Shown here: positions 32,201 to 41,535 of the stretch, piece after piece
How the letters are laid out: the number at the start of each line of letters is the position of its first letter
How positions within the stretch are numbered: the first letter of the stretch is position 1
Notes under the pieces: model-generated
Database searches by the model: none
The model's input: the letters and a program-made list of their open reading frames with translations, nothing else
Told to the model about the DNA's origin: nothing
Made by a program: the position numbers and the translations under genes
DNA from: Sphaerolaimus hirsutus
Lineage: Eukaryota; Nematoda; Chromadorea; Monhysterida; Sphaerolaimidae
Direction of reading: 5' to 3'
DNA: 64,000 bases
Assembly: GCA_964036195.1 (NCBI GenBank)
Contig: OZ038452.1
Coordinates: 5,946,704 to 6,010,703, forward strand

Positions 32201-33368
32201 ATAGTTTGTCCCCGATCATCTGTTCGCGGTCCTTGTCAGACATAGTTTCGCTGATGTGGAAAAACTCCGCGCTCAGCCGGGTGTACAGGGACGATACTGT
32301 TTCCCCTGGTGTGGCTTTTAAGTTATACCAGTCTGCCACTGAGTAGACCTGGTGTTCTTGTCTGTAGGCTTCAGTTAGTTTGTCGACCACGTACAGGATG
32401 TCGTGGCGCCTGGCAATGCGGATCGCCAAATATTTTTCTCTGGCCTTTCCCGTCAGGCACTGCATGAACACGTTGTTCCAGAATAGTTGTTGCATGCCTT
32501 CTGGGACGCCCATTGATTGCTGCATCACCATGTGCAGCCAGAACTTGAATGGGCCAGTGCTGCCTTTTTGGTCGCCATCGAATTCAATTTGTTTCTTTGC
32601 AGCTGACGCGACGTGTCCTACGCTCATTTTGTCTTGCGGTATTTTGAGTGAGCTGAGTCGTGTCAATCCGTCGCCTGGCGATAGTGCATATAGTTCCATG
32701 TATGCAATCATCTGTTCCAATATGGAGCCTGGTGGTAATGTGTCCAATCGCTCGTCCGTTTCCCACGACCATGGATCGGTCTGTTGGTTCGAATTTACGG
32801 CTGCGCTGCTTGATGGTGGGTCTGCACTTTGCTGCTGTTTCTGGTTGGCCACCTGGTCCACTCTTTGCTCGAGGTGCATGAATTGTTGTTGCATCTGCTG
32901 CAGCATGTCCATCATGGCTGTGAAATCGGGCGCTTGTTTTTGCGTTTTGACGTCCCGCCTTGGGGTTGGTACATACTGCGTGTGTGGTATTTTGCTTGGG
33001 CGGATCAGTGGCGTGGTGCTGATGCTCGTGTCGTCCGGTTCATCTTCGGGGTCCTCCATCGTAATGTGGCTGTCCGTGGTAGCTCCGAAGTATCGTTCCG
33101 CCATTTTCAGTACTTTTTTCGCCATTGTTTCCGTCCCGTCTTTCCAGGGCGTGTTGAATTTTGGCCATTTTTTCTTGGCCTCGGTAATTGTGTCGTCCCG
33201 AAATTGATTGAGAATGTTTCCCGTGTTTAATAGTGCCCACCTGTTTTCGGTTGTGCACCATTCGTTGATTTTTTCTGTGAGCTCGCGCTCCGTGTACGTT
33301 ATTTGTTTGGCCGTTGAGGGGTCTGCTGTTTTCGAGCCCGCAGGGGGCAATTCGTCCGTGTTGGGCAT
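26298..33368 (-). CDS. gag-pro-pol polyprotein of the gypsy element
   Basis: 2356 residues in a single frame, no frameshift. Residues ~1-600: Gag, with a coiled coil near 150-180 and a degenerate knuckle at ~498-514 (C-x4-H-x5-H-x4-C, not CCHC). Aspartic protease DTG at 633-635. Reverse transcriptase ~980-1190, with LDFRKLN at 1031 and catalytic YIDD at 1134-1137. RNase H ~1288-1410 (D1293, E1337, D1362). Integrase: zinc ligands H1510, H1517, C1547, C1550; catalytic D1580, D1638, E1674 (D-x35-E); GPY/F motif near 1834. Residues ~1870-2356 are an extra tail: proline- and Q-rich, with a predicted coiled coil at ~2196-2243 and no membrane segment, so not an obvious envelope. No chromodomain seen. 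The first ATG gives the full frame. Single-frame gag-pol is known in some gypsy clades; the long tail is not typical. Confidence 0.95.
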   Translation of the reverse strand: MPNTDELPPAGSKTADPSTAKQITYTERELTEKINEWCTTENRWALLNTGNILNQFRDDTITEAKKKWPKFNTPWKDGTETMAKKVLKMAERYFGATTDSHITMEDPEDEPDDTSISTTPLIRPSKIPHTQYVPTPRRDVKTQKQAPDFTAMMDMLQQMQQQFMHLEQRVDQVANQKQQQSADPPSSSAAVNSNQQTDPWSWETDERLDTLPPGSILEQMIAYMELYALSPGDGLTRLSSLKIPQDKMSVGHVASAAKKQIEFDGDQKGSTGPFKFWLHMVMQQSMGVPEGMQQLFWNNVFMQCLTGKAREKYLAIRIARRHDILYVVDKLTEAYRQEHQVYSVADWYNLKATPGETVSSLYTRLSAEFFHISETMSDKDREQMIGDKLFSEVPKLVPSSCWYMWRTRWMDKACTLNRAITQMDAARIEVERMRTQRKEEQNQKGRQKYGWNRNWQGERRNTDQRWQQEQKIYKSTEEETQDAARATMDPKDYKGAWCTYYLHRNPMMHHPSKCFINPASPEFKPDHARTIRQNNERQGKTDEKAKQIMTRKCAELGIPMNKEPEIVSRYTTETGDEKLSDIESDEDWGDIEDWVPGIASTKVEEVEYSKLTTNPDPMATITIHGVPVKGHIDTGCNIGLFIEDTTLEAIWEKAGLNPKIERQKFRPYAGSHIRTSGNIIKGEWLRIYDITATHETPDGVSHEDTLPAVVKLAEFLPPADPLLIGRAAIWGKLQIVKTAHQELERLSQEFTEIMGVRKTEETEDATFRTANVHTVQNVTILAGQQYQVKVGLDKQTTLPTHAADGSRVAYTIDPFIRNWEGTLTETIPGITCDAIFHTSSEWLAEADFPLYVTNTTGRDQHIPAYTKIAEIFTTTQVLVADETEQETAQGTKELPTPPEPVQKTPTERKLTEDEQQRINEIWTRFPKESRNALPENLQERFKNLLGQQEGLFSLSEYDIGETQVTEHVIELVPGAEPIKCAARFETPPKRAFVWRTIDEMIKKKLIVPSASPWAFPLVIVPKGKSDYRLCLDFRKLNDVTVRDAYPLPRISDMFQQMSGRGIFSTMDASFGYYNVTISDPATRDMVSFVCSKGQYSYTRMPLGLKNAGASFQRLMDCVLTGLNREPERPAFFAYIDDCLVASNEPEEHMQHLVQLFHRLKWAGIRLKPEKCHFFCTEVKFLGFELSKNGIAPKRSNIAAILEMATPTTKQEIKTFLGKAGYFSQHIPGFHRMAAPLNEMAKGKYRVKGNDPIPAHSNWTAEAKNAYETLKQKLSKAPVLAHPDRSKEYYLYTDACDIGLGAVLMQKDRKNPDQLRPVSFISKRLPTTHKNWSTIEKEALACTWALDRLGDYIDGQKVILRTDHKALVNALTKPAHGKIERWTHRWAMRLSLKDLSIEYCPGEQNVVADALSRNPINDIDTAAFQRASESIRIPIEELCPHMSRCTQSTVNWEKEQNKDPECAQLKMKIKNNEINNAQFTVVNDTVYYKGPQGPQPLAPKHMREWILNKAHAGLLGTHGGAERMVQQISHAAAWPQMRQEAEEWAKTCHVCKITKDGQRKGFSPLFPVSPGTQPWQKVAVDTTPMPEFNGCKHMLVAVDYLTRAVALAPLRQLTGSAVTQALEKYVIHRFGPPAELVSDNGTEFINKDMTQLARKWGFKLRTTTPYHSQSNGLAERAIRSVEQLVRQWAHKNSNSRNWPAALPELALRMNVAYNRDVAHAPFELLFGYMPSLLQGDGLKNQPNSDEAQQSPPSSNTRLQTTLRALITQIPTAAQRTSDLQTAWQQAKTQLRNAQERYKRAHDKKSGMELKIGDHVYKDTKWGMSVEKKIQPLRTGPYVIVGIDKSIALLDMGDHIQRTPVDTLVFASPEKFKNNNNNSPLAESNKTPNSMASNTDNGKTGEHEGARRRPPTSVVVQAPTAPQLQESLLPRPEPAPRRQHEPVQWVGHIRRAQTVHDSAQSTHEPPQNQAPPSEQQEQAQVRLVRATANKNRAAAQSTKRIPRRSVSTARNTEGGNDWIFVNTRQPKFLAHGQSSASETRPTAPDAPSQPDRADRMAAAAAGETNRRKPKYRVFWNSAQKYKLLSNGTENGAAAAAKTTKSLLPTPKQPPQKIGENDVKRVCNQREKSKFPPPCHSHIENCRPRELRHAPVICARKFDAETSRSPTHVKGCSNTAGDSIHTKIKNQSTLRWSLNAEHRVRTERDGLRSQLAQQQHELQHARNEAAAAHHRVDTLAEEIDSMKKALTPPQPASTPRTAPAPALPPVPEPEPELDYGGLSGEDLLPASPPGTPPKVQRSGNMPFYPFTRLHPLLSPLQPSSSRKASRREATPLGASSGDEETRADIPTTSFKRPRISRKK

Positions 33369-33511
33369 GTCAAATTTGCCCTGCGCTCATGCGGCGCGCC
33401 ACACTAATCGCTTTAACGGTGTGGTGAGTGTTGCCGATGCGCGGTCGGCCGGTTTTTTATTGCGCGGGGATCGCTGCTTGATTCCCCGGTTGACTTTGGG
33501 TTCGTTTTTAT

Positions 33512-33529
33512 TTGACTATACGATCACCA
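33512..33529 (-). promoter_or_regulatory. tRNA primer-binding site
   Basis: Immediately after the 5' LTR, the minus strand reads TGGTGATCGTATAGTCAA. TGG pairs with the CCA end of a tRNA. I cannot say which tRNA. Confidence 0.7.
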
Positions 33530-33963
33530 TGTTGCATGCACGGTAGTAGAGCAAGTGGGCGGTCGTGCTACCGGCGTGCAAATGTTCGCGTTTCGAAAGA
33601 CCAGCGCGTGGACTGTTGACGGAGCGAGTGTCAATTCCACAGGGTGCTGGGCGACCGAGGATGTGATACGTTCGCGTGGGTGTGGTTTGTGTGGTTTTCA
33701 GTCACAAAACGTCGCCAAGCGACAAGTGAACTCAAAGTGTTTTCATCTCGGGTTCATGGATCGGCCCCGGGGGGCAAATGAAAGCGAGGGAAAAGAACAG
33801 AAAATCAACCGTAACATGGAATGCATGACTTTGCCTACTCGATTCCGCTTGGAACCTAAATATTGCGGGTTCTAACCTAATGGCGCATGCAATGCGCCGC
33901 GGACATTTATCATGCGTCACAAAATCGTAAAAGAACAGCCTTTGCCCTTGCGCGCGGGCAACA
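33530..33963 (-). repeat. 5' LTR of the gypsy element
   Basis: 434 bp, TG...CA ends, matching 25539-25972 throughout as far as I can read. It should contain the element's promoter and polyadenylation signals. Confidence 0.95.
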
Positions 33964-33967
33964 ATGG

Positions 33968-35089
33968 GGGGGGGCTCACGTGCCAACTGACGAATTGTGT
34001 AGACCCCAATGAATATAAATGCGCTTATATGAGGTCAATTTCGCCTACCGTTTGTTACAAGCCAATTTTGCCAGTGAAATATCGACTTTACATTCAAACA
34101 CTTAAGAAAAAAATCTAAATCAGGTGAACTCAGATAATTTCGATGCTCTTGGGCTTAAATACCATGCGACACTAAGTTCAATTGTAAAACAAGGTATCCT
34201 CCGAAGTGTTTGAAATGTGAACCAAATTTCCAAGCCGTGCCAATTTGCATATCACGATAACGCGCAAAATGCCAAAACATAAAGCATAGACAGGAAATCA
34301 CCAATCACCTAAAATGAGAGATAGCATACTCGAACATCATAATGCTGAATGCTGATGATAGCTTTATGTGGGCGGAGCCTAAACATAAAAATTTTATGCA
34401 CAAAATTCCCTCGATTTGGTCGCATAGTTCGATAAATTCGAAAATCTTTTCCATCGTCTTTAGATTTGGCTTCTGTCCAACTATAAATTGTAATGCTCAG
34501 TGCCAAAACTGGGAATTACTCAATTGCAATAAGTGGGGAAATTTGTTCGACCTGTAAAATATACATCCCATAAAAAATGGCTAAGCCAACAAAAAGTGGA
34601 CGCTGCAGCCAAACATGTTTTTTCAAAGCACAAAAGTAATATATCATATATCATGTCACATTCAGATCGAGTTATCAAAAGAAGTAAATCAAGGGCAGTG
34701 TATACAAATCCTAAAAACATAAGTTGTCCACAGGGCAAACTGTATGGCAAGGCAAAAATTTGCATGGCAGCGTGAGCTTTTTGTATATTTCAAGTGTGAA
34801 GCACTTTGACACAGATCACGCTGCCACAATTTGGAGGATGTGTATACATTACACTATTTACTCCTTTGGATAGGTCAATGTGAATATGGCATGGTATATG
34901 ATATTTCGTTTTGTACCTACATTCGAAAGCTGCATGTGATGTTTGGCTGCAGCGTCCATTTTTAGTTGATGTTAGCTTTTTGGGATAACATATACTCATA
35001 TTATAATCGCGGGGTACTCGTGAAAAAAAACGTGTGGTGCTATCAAACATGGTGGCTACCTAACTAAAATTATGCCATTGTGCAAGCAG
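33968..35089. repeat. spacer with old foldback (34556-35008)
   Basis: GGACGCTGCAGCCAAACAT near 34592 is the reverse complement of ATGTTTGGCTGCAGCGTCC near 34938. The diverged arms extend to about 34556 and 35008. 33968-34555 is AT-rich with no feature I can support. Confidence 0.55.
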
Positions 35090-35262
35090 GGGCCACTCCG
35101 AGACCCTTTAAAAAGGTCCTGTAAGGTGTCAAACGTTTATGAAAAATGTCAAAACTCATGTAAAATCCCTGTAAATTGTCAAACTTATTTACATTCTGCA
35201 AATCATCTCACTTGACACTTTTCACGTCACTTGATACTTTACAGGCTCCGGGATTGCACCCA
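35090..35262. repeat. TGACACTT-family repeat 3' of the phosphatase gene
   Basis: Words GTGTCAAACG, AAAATGTCAAAA and CACTTGACACTTTTC, with inverted CTCCGAGACC-like and GGCTCCGGGA ends. It lies 50 bp beyond the phosphatase stop codon, so it may lie within the 3' untranslated region. Confidence 0.5.
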
Positions 35263-35311
35263 ATTCTGAGTACACAGCAATAACCTAAACTTCTGGCGCG
35301 GCCAACCGGCG

Positions 35312-38300
35312 CTAGGCGATGCGGGAGGCGAGCGGGCGCATCTGGCGCATGGGCAGCGCCGCCTCGGTCTGCGTCTGCTCGTCCTGGCCGATGGGCGGCT
35401 CGCGGCGCTGCCACAGTCGGGCTCCGAACACGCCCTGTGATGTGTGACGGTTATGGCTCTGTGGTAGCGGCACACACACAAACACACAGGGGCGACACTG
35501 GGGATCACCGGAGTTTTTTTTAAAGTTTTTTTTTCTTAAAAACACCAACGTATATTTTTAAGCAGATATTCCGTGTCGAACTTCACTTGAAGTAACGAGC
35601 GTACGACTAAAGGTGATGTACTTAGTGAGTCGACATAAAATAGATATTTTTGACAGAAATTACCACTTTTGATGTTATCCCATGGCTCCACGGCCATTCT
35701 ATGGCTATATATAACACCACAAAGTACTGCCAGTTATCAGACATACCAGTATAAGTTGACTCATAACCACATTTGGGAACTTTAAAAAAAATCGGTTTAA
35801 AAAAACGAGTTTTTTGAAAAAAGATGTCGTTGAAAAAACACATTCTTGCATCCACATGCATTTTTGCACCGACCACGATGCAGGCGATGGCGGTGCCGAG
35901 GGCGGCGCCGGCGAGCACATCGCTCCAGTGGTGCTTGTAGTCGGAGATGCGGCTGAGCGACACGAACACGGCCCACGCGATGCACACGAACTGCACGACC
36001 GGCTTGAACAGGTAGCACTTCTCGCCGAACGCCACGCGCGCTTGCAGGAACAGCTGCGCAACACTCACCATTGCAGCTATACTCGGCCGACCGCAAAGTA
36101 TGCGTCCAAAGTTACTTATGTCTTAGGCGATATCGCACGAGATGGATACTTATGTACGCACTTTGACAAAAAGAAAAATGCTTTACCTAAGAAAAAAAAG
36201 CGGAGTCGCGTACAAGCGACGAATGTTTTTCTCTGAAACGTTTTTTTGCTGGATCAATATTTTTGAATAAACGTCATGATTGAGCGTTTACTTCAGAAAA
36301 ATGCACAGCATTGTGTCCGCTGAGTATACATACATGTCAATTTGATATCTATACAGCCCCCCCCCCGGAGGGTCAAAATCCAGGAGACCCCCGGAGCCCC
36401 GTGCGTGAGAACGGGTACACAAAGCAACACGGTGTAAATATAACCCACGACAGTGAAGACCATGCTGTAGAAGGAGAAGCTCGAGTGTCCCGAGGGGAAG
36501 GACATGTGCGCGTCGCGGAGCTCCTTGTCCCACGGTCGCGTGCACTCCACCATGACGTACTTGCGAATGTCTGCGTATGGTCCGGTATCGGTGTTGAGTC
36601 TCGGTTTCCGGTTCCGGTAGTAGAGTTGGGTTCGTGTACCAGTTTCGGTTCCGTACAGTGGGTTCTGGTATCGGGTCTCAAAACGAACACTTATCAAGTG
36701 GGGTACGATGATAAATACATGGGTCGTGTAGATTTGGGGTGCAGTTGGATTATAAATAATAAATTTAGTAATAATTTTTTAATAATAATAATTTCCCTGT
36801 CTGTCAAGTTGACAGGGTCTACATTCTGTAGTCTCTAAACGCCCTGCTACTGTAAATGCCCTGCTAGGTGCCTGCCGGGTGTACATGAAAAGCGGGTGTT
36901 CATGCCTGGCGGGTAGAAATAGGTGCCCGCAGAGTCTACATGCATGCCGAGCGGGTCTACGGGCCAAGCGAGCCAACGTCTAAATCGGACCGTGTGCCGG
37001 TACAGTCCAGTTTACACACCGGGGTCACACTGGTCCTTGAGCCAGGCCATGTCGGGCTGGCACACGGCGATGAAGTGCGGCCGCAGCCTGCCGATCGTGT
37101 ACTTGCCAATGTCCGTTATCAGCTGGTTCACCGTCGCGCCGAACAGAAAGAAACCTGATAGGAAAATGCAATACTGTACTACTGGCATGGCAGTGATAAA
37201 TATTTATGTGTAGCCGGTAACGATAGTAAACCCTATGGAGAAAGGGCGTTTACCTAAATTTTTAAGTGTTTTTTTTCTTCGAAAATACTTTCGAATTTAG
37301 AATTTTTGTCCGAAAATAGCTTTCAAATTTTCAGAACTCTTTGACTACTTCTCGAATTTTCGAATCTTTTTGGCTAGATTTCGATTTCTTTCCACCAAAT
37401 AATGGCATTTTTGAATTTTTCTGCTGGATTTTGAATGAGTCTAAATGTTTTGTAGCTTTTCAAACTGTTACCGCATACACATTTATACATTCATGTTCTC
37501 CCGCTATGAATACCTAGATCCATGTGAAATTGATGTTCTGAATTCCGTTTCTGCATTTTATACTTAATTTCAACAAAAAACATTGAAAAAATTCCAAAAC
37601 GTTTCCGAATTTTCCAAATTTTCAACATCGATATTCGATTGGGGTTTCAGGATCCCGTTTGAACCCTACAACCAAACCAACCCAGGAAAATGTACAGCCG
37701 CGGTATAATGCGGTGCAGGCGGCACGGCCCTAACGAGTACTCATTGAAAATGAATCGATCGGGTTTCCTGTTCTCCGTGAGTACGCGTAGAATCTCCACG
37801 GTGATAACCTGACAGCGTAAATTGTATAAACATAATTTATTAAATATCAATACAATTACGTTTGCGGGTGGATATGTATTTGTAATTTGCCCGTTTCGTA
37901 TTTATGAGCAGACATTCATTGTTTGCTATTTTCCACCTACCGTATTAGTTCCCTTTTCTTCCTTCTATACCTTGGAAATACCGATTAACCCCCGCGAACC
38001 CACCAACCCCGCATTTTACTATCTATATGAACCCCAAAACCAGCGATTTACTATCTGTATGAAACCACACAGGGGTCCAAATCTATAAAACACCCTGTGT
38101 GAAAGTAACAAAAACTATCAAAGGCCACCCTAAAAAGGCACCCCCCCCCCAAAAAAAGGCAAGCCGCAAATGCGAACGCACCGTGCAAACAGCTATGAGG
38201 CCGCCCACGATGCCGCACACTGCCCTGGAGACGGTGTCGTGCTTGTAGGGGTAGCGGATGGTGTCGTCGTCGCAGTGCACGCCGCGAATGTACGGGTGGC

Positions 38301-39206
38301 CCAGGAGCGTCGAGCAGAGCAGGCCGATGCCCAACGCGCACAGGAGGGTAACGTCGGCTATCGTGCGCGGCAGGGACACCTGAGAAGGACGGGTTAGTTT
38401 GAGACAATAAAATCAAATATACAGAAAAGGTACAAAATGTTTTCACCCTGGCCAGGATTCGAACCCGGAAACTTTCACTAAGCGTGTGAATGCTTTAACC
38501 AACTGAGCTACCAGGGCTCACATTTCGTAGCGCTCTAACTACACCGCATTTATTTCCTCGAAATACCCATCCCCCGATAAACTCCCACGTCGAAGCGAGC
38601 TGAGGAAAATGGAAACCCCGTCGAAATACCCCCCCCCCCCCGTCTGGAATGAGGTACATAAGGCATACTCGGCGGACTTGGTACTCTGTACCCGCTGATT
38701 TATGCTCACATTGGCTGCGTGCCAATGATTATTAAACCATTCGATTTTTGTAAAAAAGTAAAAAAATTGTCGTGAATACGATAATAATTTATTATCAACT
38801 GTCAAATATCAAATTATGTTATCAAATTGATTATCAACAATTTATAAACAAATCGCATGCGTTACATAACATTTCTGGAGAATAACTCCCCCCCCCCTCG
38901 AGTAAGCCCTCCTCCCTCTTAACTTGCTGGCGAAAAAATACCCCCCGGGTATTTAGAAGAAATACGGTAGAATACGGTAATCGTGTTGTAAAAACCTCTC
39001 ACCAGTCTCATGGGCCTCTCGCCGTGCATGTGGATGTCGCTGCCGCCGGCGCTGTTCCCCGGCGCCGCCATGCCGCCCGTAGTCGGGTTGCCCGCCGGCC
39101 CGCCCCAATTATCGCGCATTGGATCGTCCGTCCTGCCGCGGTGATTTGTTCGGTCCAATTTATACGCTCGCTTGGCGCGCAAATGTTTCACGCATTCTAA
39201 TGACAT
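35312..39206 (-). CDS. phospholipid phosphatase (PAP2/LPP family, wunen-like), 7 exons
   Basis: Exons (minus strand): 39003-39206, 38182-38379, 37682-37808, 37020-37154, 36449-36570, 35874-36053, 35312-35434; 362 residues, intron phases 0,0,1,1,0,0, all consistent. The family is a six-pass membrane enzyme that dephosphorylates phosphatidate, lysophosphatidate and sphingosine/ceramide phosphates on the outer or luminal face. The three PAP2 motifs are present: K194-x6-R201-P202 ([10 protein letters not shown]), PSGH at 247-250 and [13 protein letters not shown] at 296-308, with the catalytic histidines H250 and H304. The N-terminal 68 residues are a poorly conserved cytoplasmic extension rich in Gly, Pro and Arg. 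The ~40-residue C-terminal tail is charged. The alignment from FSFYS to LQAR has no gap against vertebrate LPPs, which fixes the exon 5/6 join. It could correspond to PLPP1, 2 or 3. Confidence 0.95.
35560..35870. mobile_element. fragment of TAGGG-type hAT-like MITE in intron 6
   Basis: Shares CATAAAATAGATATTTTTGAC, CCCATGGCTCCACGGCCATT-like and CACAAAGTACTGCCAG words with copies at 39236, 42600, 46093 and 62059. Its T/A-run end reaches to within a few bases of the exon 6 donor at 35873. Confidence 0.55.
36078..36328. mobile_element. TATACTCGG-family MITE in phosphatase intron 5
   Basis: Left end TATACTCGGCCGACCGCAAA, right end GTGTCCGCTGAGTATA. It occupies most of intron 5 (36054-36448), starting about 25 bp from the exon 6 acceptor. 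The rest of the intron is a C-run and spacer. Confidence 0.65.
36573..36700. repeat. simple repeat of CGGTTCCGGT words
   Basis: Degenerate TCCGGTATCGG and GGTTTCCGGTTCCGGTAG units next to the exon 5 acceptor. Comparable arrays are at ~43350-43400 and ~58855-59225. Confidence 0.5.
37200..37680. repeat. intron 3 spacer with AAATTTTCGAA words
   Basis: Repeats of TTCGAATTTTCGAA type, ending at GTTTGAACCCTA, which is also the right terminus of the element at 57307-58048. It is probably a diverged member of the same family; the left end is not recognisable. Confidence 0.35.
38445..38517 (-). tRNA. tRNA-like sequence (probable pseudogene) in phosphatase intron 1
   Basis: On the minus strand it runs GCCCTGG to CCAGGGT. 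The acceptor stem has seven pairs, counting one G-T. D-arm box A is TAGCTCAGTTGG; the anticodon stem is TTCAC/GTGAA; the T-arm is CCGGG-TTCGAAT-CCTGG with an intact box B GGTTCGAATCC. The 7-base anticodon loop ACGCTTA has C instead of the universal U at position 33, and the D stem has one mismatch, so it is probably a pseudogene or tRNA-derived repeat. The would-be anticodon is GCT, but there is no long serine variable arm. Both internal RNA polymerase III promoter boxes look usable. Confidence 0.6.
38541..38969. mobile_element. poly-G MITE in phosphatase intron 1
   Basis: Left end ACCGCATTTATTTCCTCGAA, right end ATTTAGAAGAAATACGGTA, with C runs inside. It includes a GCATACTCGGCGGAC fragment of the TATACTCGG family. 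It lies between the tRNA-like sequence and exon 1. Confidence 0.55.
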
Positions 39207-39235
39207 TATTTTTGAGCAAAATGTTTTGGTAGGTA

Positions 39236-39668
39236 TAGGGGTGGAACTGGAAAAAGCGTTTTTTTAAACGGACCCTCGTTTTTAACCTTTTTTTTAAAAA
39301 AACGCGCTCTTTTTGATTAAAAAAAATGTCAAGACATTTCTAAATTGTGTGAAATATGGTTACGAGTCAACATACATATACAGGTGTATCAGACAAGTGG
39401 CAGTACTTTGTGTTGATATATATATAGCCACGGAATGACTGTGTAGCTATGACATAGCATATGTGGTGATTTCTGCCAAAAAAATCCACTTTTTATGTAG
39501 ATTTGTTATGTATATTACCATTTGTAGAATGTTTGTGACTTAAAGTGAAGTTAGGCATGGAATAATGCTTCAATAAGGTTATAAGGCTAATATTTACATT
39601 GAGACCGATGTTTCTGAGGTTTTACAATTTCTGAGGTTTTAAATAAAAAAGAGCTTTTCCACCCCTAG
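39236..39668. mobile_element. hAT-like MITE, diverged
   Basis: Left TAGGGGTGGAACTGGAAAAA, right AGAGCTTTTCCACCCCTA. The interior shares GTGGTGATTTCTGCCAAAAA and AAGTGGCAGTACTTTGTG words with the TAGGGTTGG family. The flanking octamers do not match, so the insertion is old or the ends are rearranged. It lies just upstream of the phosphatase start codon at 39206. Confidence 0.6.
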
Positions 39669-40732
39669 TCAAGCTAGGGATGGCCGATGTTTTTCACCCT
39701 TTTTATTTTTTAAATGCACTTTTTAAACATGGGTATCGAAACCGTTTTTTTAAAACATCAGCCAAATTTTTTTGTACTTTTGCACCAGGTATTTTGCAAT
39801 TTTTTGCACGCAAGCATACAATTTCACATGCCCATTATGATTGGTGGTTGTTTTCATTGGTTTTGAGACATTTTTTAGTGTCAAAGTTTCCATTGGTTCA
39901 TACTGTTGTATCATAATAAGCCGTAATATGTTAGTGTAGTTAGTATATAATAACCAGTCAATGTGCTCCCATATACTTGTACAGTGTGAACAATCACTGC
40001 CGATGTACACTACCGTGCAGAATAGTTGAGACTTTTCACACATAGAGAAACAGTAGGCTGGGGGTCCACCACACTTTTTTGCTTCCCAATTTCTTGTCCC
40101 TTGCCCAATTTTGATGCCGTTTGAGTATGTTGGGGTTTGATGCTGGGGCTACTATGAAAATTTTTTGTTTGCTCAAATAATCCCCCAGGCCCTAGATAAG
40201 GGGGTCTATAAAAAGATGGTCAATAAATATACAAAAAATGGGCAATCTGGATGAGTGTCTTTGAAGCTAAAAAACTCAACCATTTCTGGGCTGATTTGAA
40301 TCATTGAACACTTAAAATGATCGGGACAACCTGCAGATTCTATTTTTGTGGTCGGTTTAGTGATGTCCAAATTCTGTAAGTCAATTCGACCCAGTTTTTG
40401 AACATGGAAAAATATTTTTTGGAACATGCTATCATATACTTTAGACGACGAGGATTCATTTAAAACCAAAATGAGTTCAATATCTCTTCCCAATCAAAAG
40501 TTATGGCACTTCAAAAAAAATTCAATGGAGTCTAAATTTTTTATGCTTTTTTACTGGGGTTTGCAGCGTGAAAATTTTGTTATTGAACAGTCTATAACAT
40601 ACTTTAGACAGAAAGAATTAATATGACAAAAACGTTTTTTCAATATCTCTTTCCAATCAAAAGTTATAGCACTTACAAACTTCCATTGTCATTCCATCCA
40701 AAATAATTGCACATTACTCATTCACAGTTGGG

Positions 40733-41183
40733 CAAGGACGTATCCAGGGGGGGGGGGGCGGGGGGGGCTGCAGCCCCCCCCCTTCCCGGGGTGAGACCCA
40801 AAAAGTCCCGGAAAATGCCACTTTTCCTATATATTTTCCGATGTTTCTTAAAAATTTTGCGCGCAAGCGCGCAATTTCGTCCCCATGCATTGTATTTTCA
40901 GCGGATCGGCCCCTGTAAACCAATATACTCAGAAATAAAACCCATTTTTGCGATTTTCGCTGTATATGTATGCATTTTACATACATATAAAGCGGTTCCT
41001 GGCGCTGGCGCCAACGCCAATAGCGCCATGGAATGGTGCCTTTGTATGGCGCTAGCGCCAAAACGCTTTTCCGTCCCTATATAGGGAAAAATTTTAGGGG
41101 GGGGGGCTGAGCCCCCCCCGTTCGCCGGCCCCCGTAAACAAGCAGCCCCCCCCCCCCGCTCAAAAATCCTGGATACGTCCCTG
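40733..41183. mobile_element. hAT-like element, CARGGACGTATCCAGG ends
   Basis: Left CAAGGACGTATCCAGG, right CCTGGATACGTCCCTG, exact 8-bp duplication CAGTTGGG (40725-40732 and 41184-41191). G/C homopolymers lie just inside both ends. A GCGCC-rich block is at ~40998-41062. The same family occurs in reverse orientation at 46011-47123 and as fragments at ~43303, 43945 and 49560. Confidence 0.85.
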
Positions 41184-41535
41184 CAGTTGGGCCAACTTTT
41201 CTCCCTAATAGAGCAAAGCCAAAACCTCAAATTTACACACCAATAAGCCCCACTCAGTTGTATGCCTAACCCATTTCTGAGTTGCTGGCAATGGATGCAA
41301 AACTGCAGCAAAAATAAATAAATGCCACATTTCCATATATGCATTGTCATATGCTGTTCATGCTTAGAATGTTTCTTGCTGCACACAGAGCTCAGCGATG
41401 CAGGCAAGCAGTTGCCATGGTGAAAATTTTGTTAAAAAATGAACATAGGAATTGGATATAGACTTTAAAGGAAGATACTCGGTGGCTACTGCCCAAAACA
41501 AGAAAAGTCTCAACTATTCTGAAACATGAACAAAC

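Larger units (their letters stand above)
25539..33963 (-). mobile_element. complete Ty3/gypsy LTR retrotransposon
   Basis: An 8425-bp element read on the minus strand: 5' LTR 33530-33963, primer-binding site, one gag-pol frame 26298-33368, purine tract, 3' LTR 25539-25972. The two 434-bp LTRs start TG and end CA, and I found no difference between them by eye. The host sequence ATGG (25535-25538 and 33964-33967) is duplicated at both sides. Domain order protease-RT-RNase H-integrase places it in Ty3/gypsy (Metaviridae). Identical LTRs and an unbroken frame indicate a very recent insertion that may still be able to move. It sits between the transgelin and phospholipid phosphatase genes. Confidence 0.95.

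Noticed and set aside
32380..33207. 275-codon plus-strand frame and several others across 27-33 kb
   Set aside because: Antisense shadows of the gag-pol frame; no known domains.
38445..38517. Functional tRNA-Ser(GCT)
   Set aside because: Lacks the long variable arm of serine tRNAs and has C at position 33.
39236..39668. hAT element with target duplication
   Set aside because: Flanking octamers do not match; listed only as a diverged MITE.
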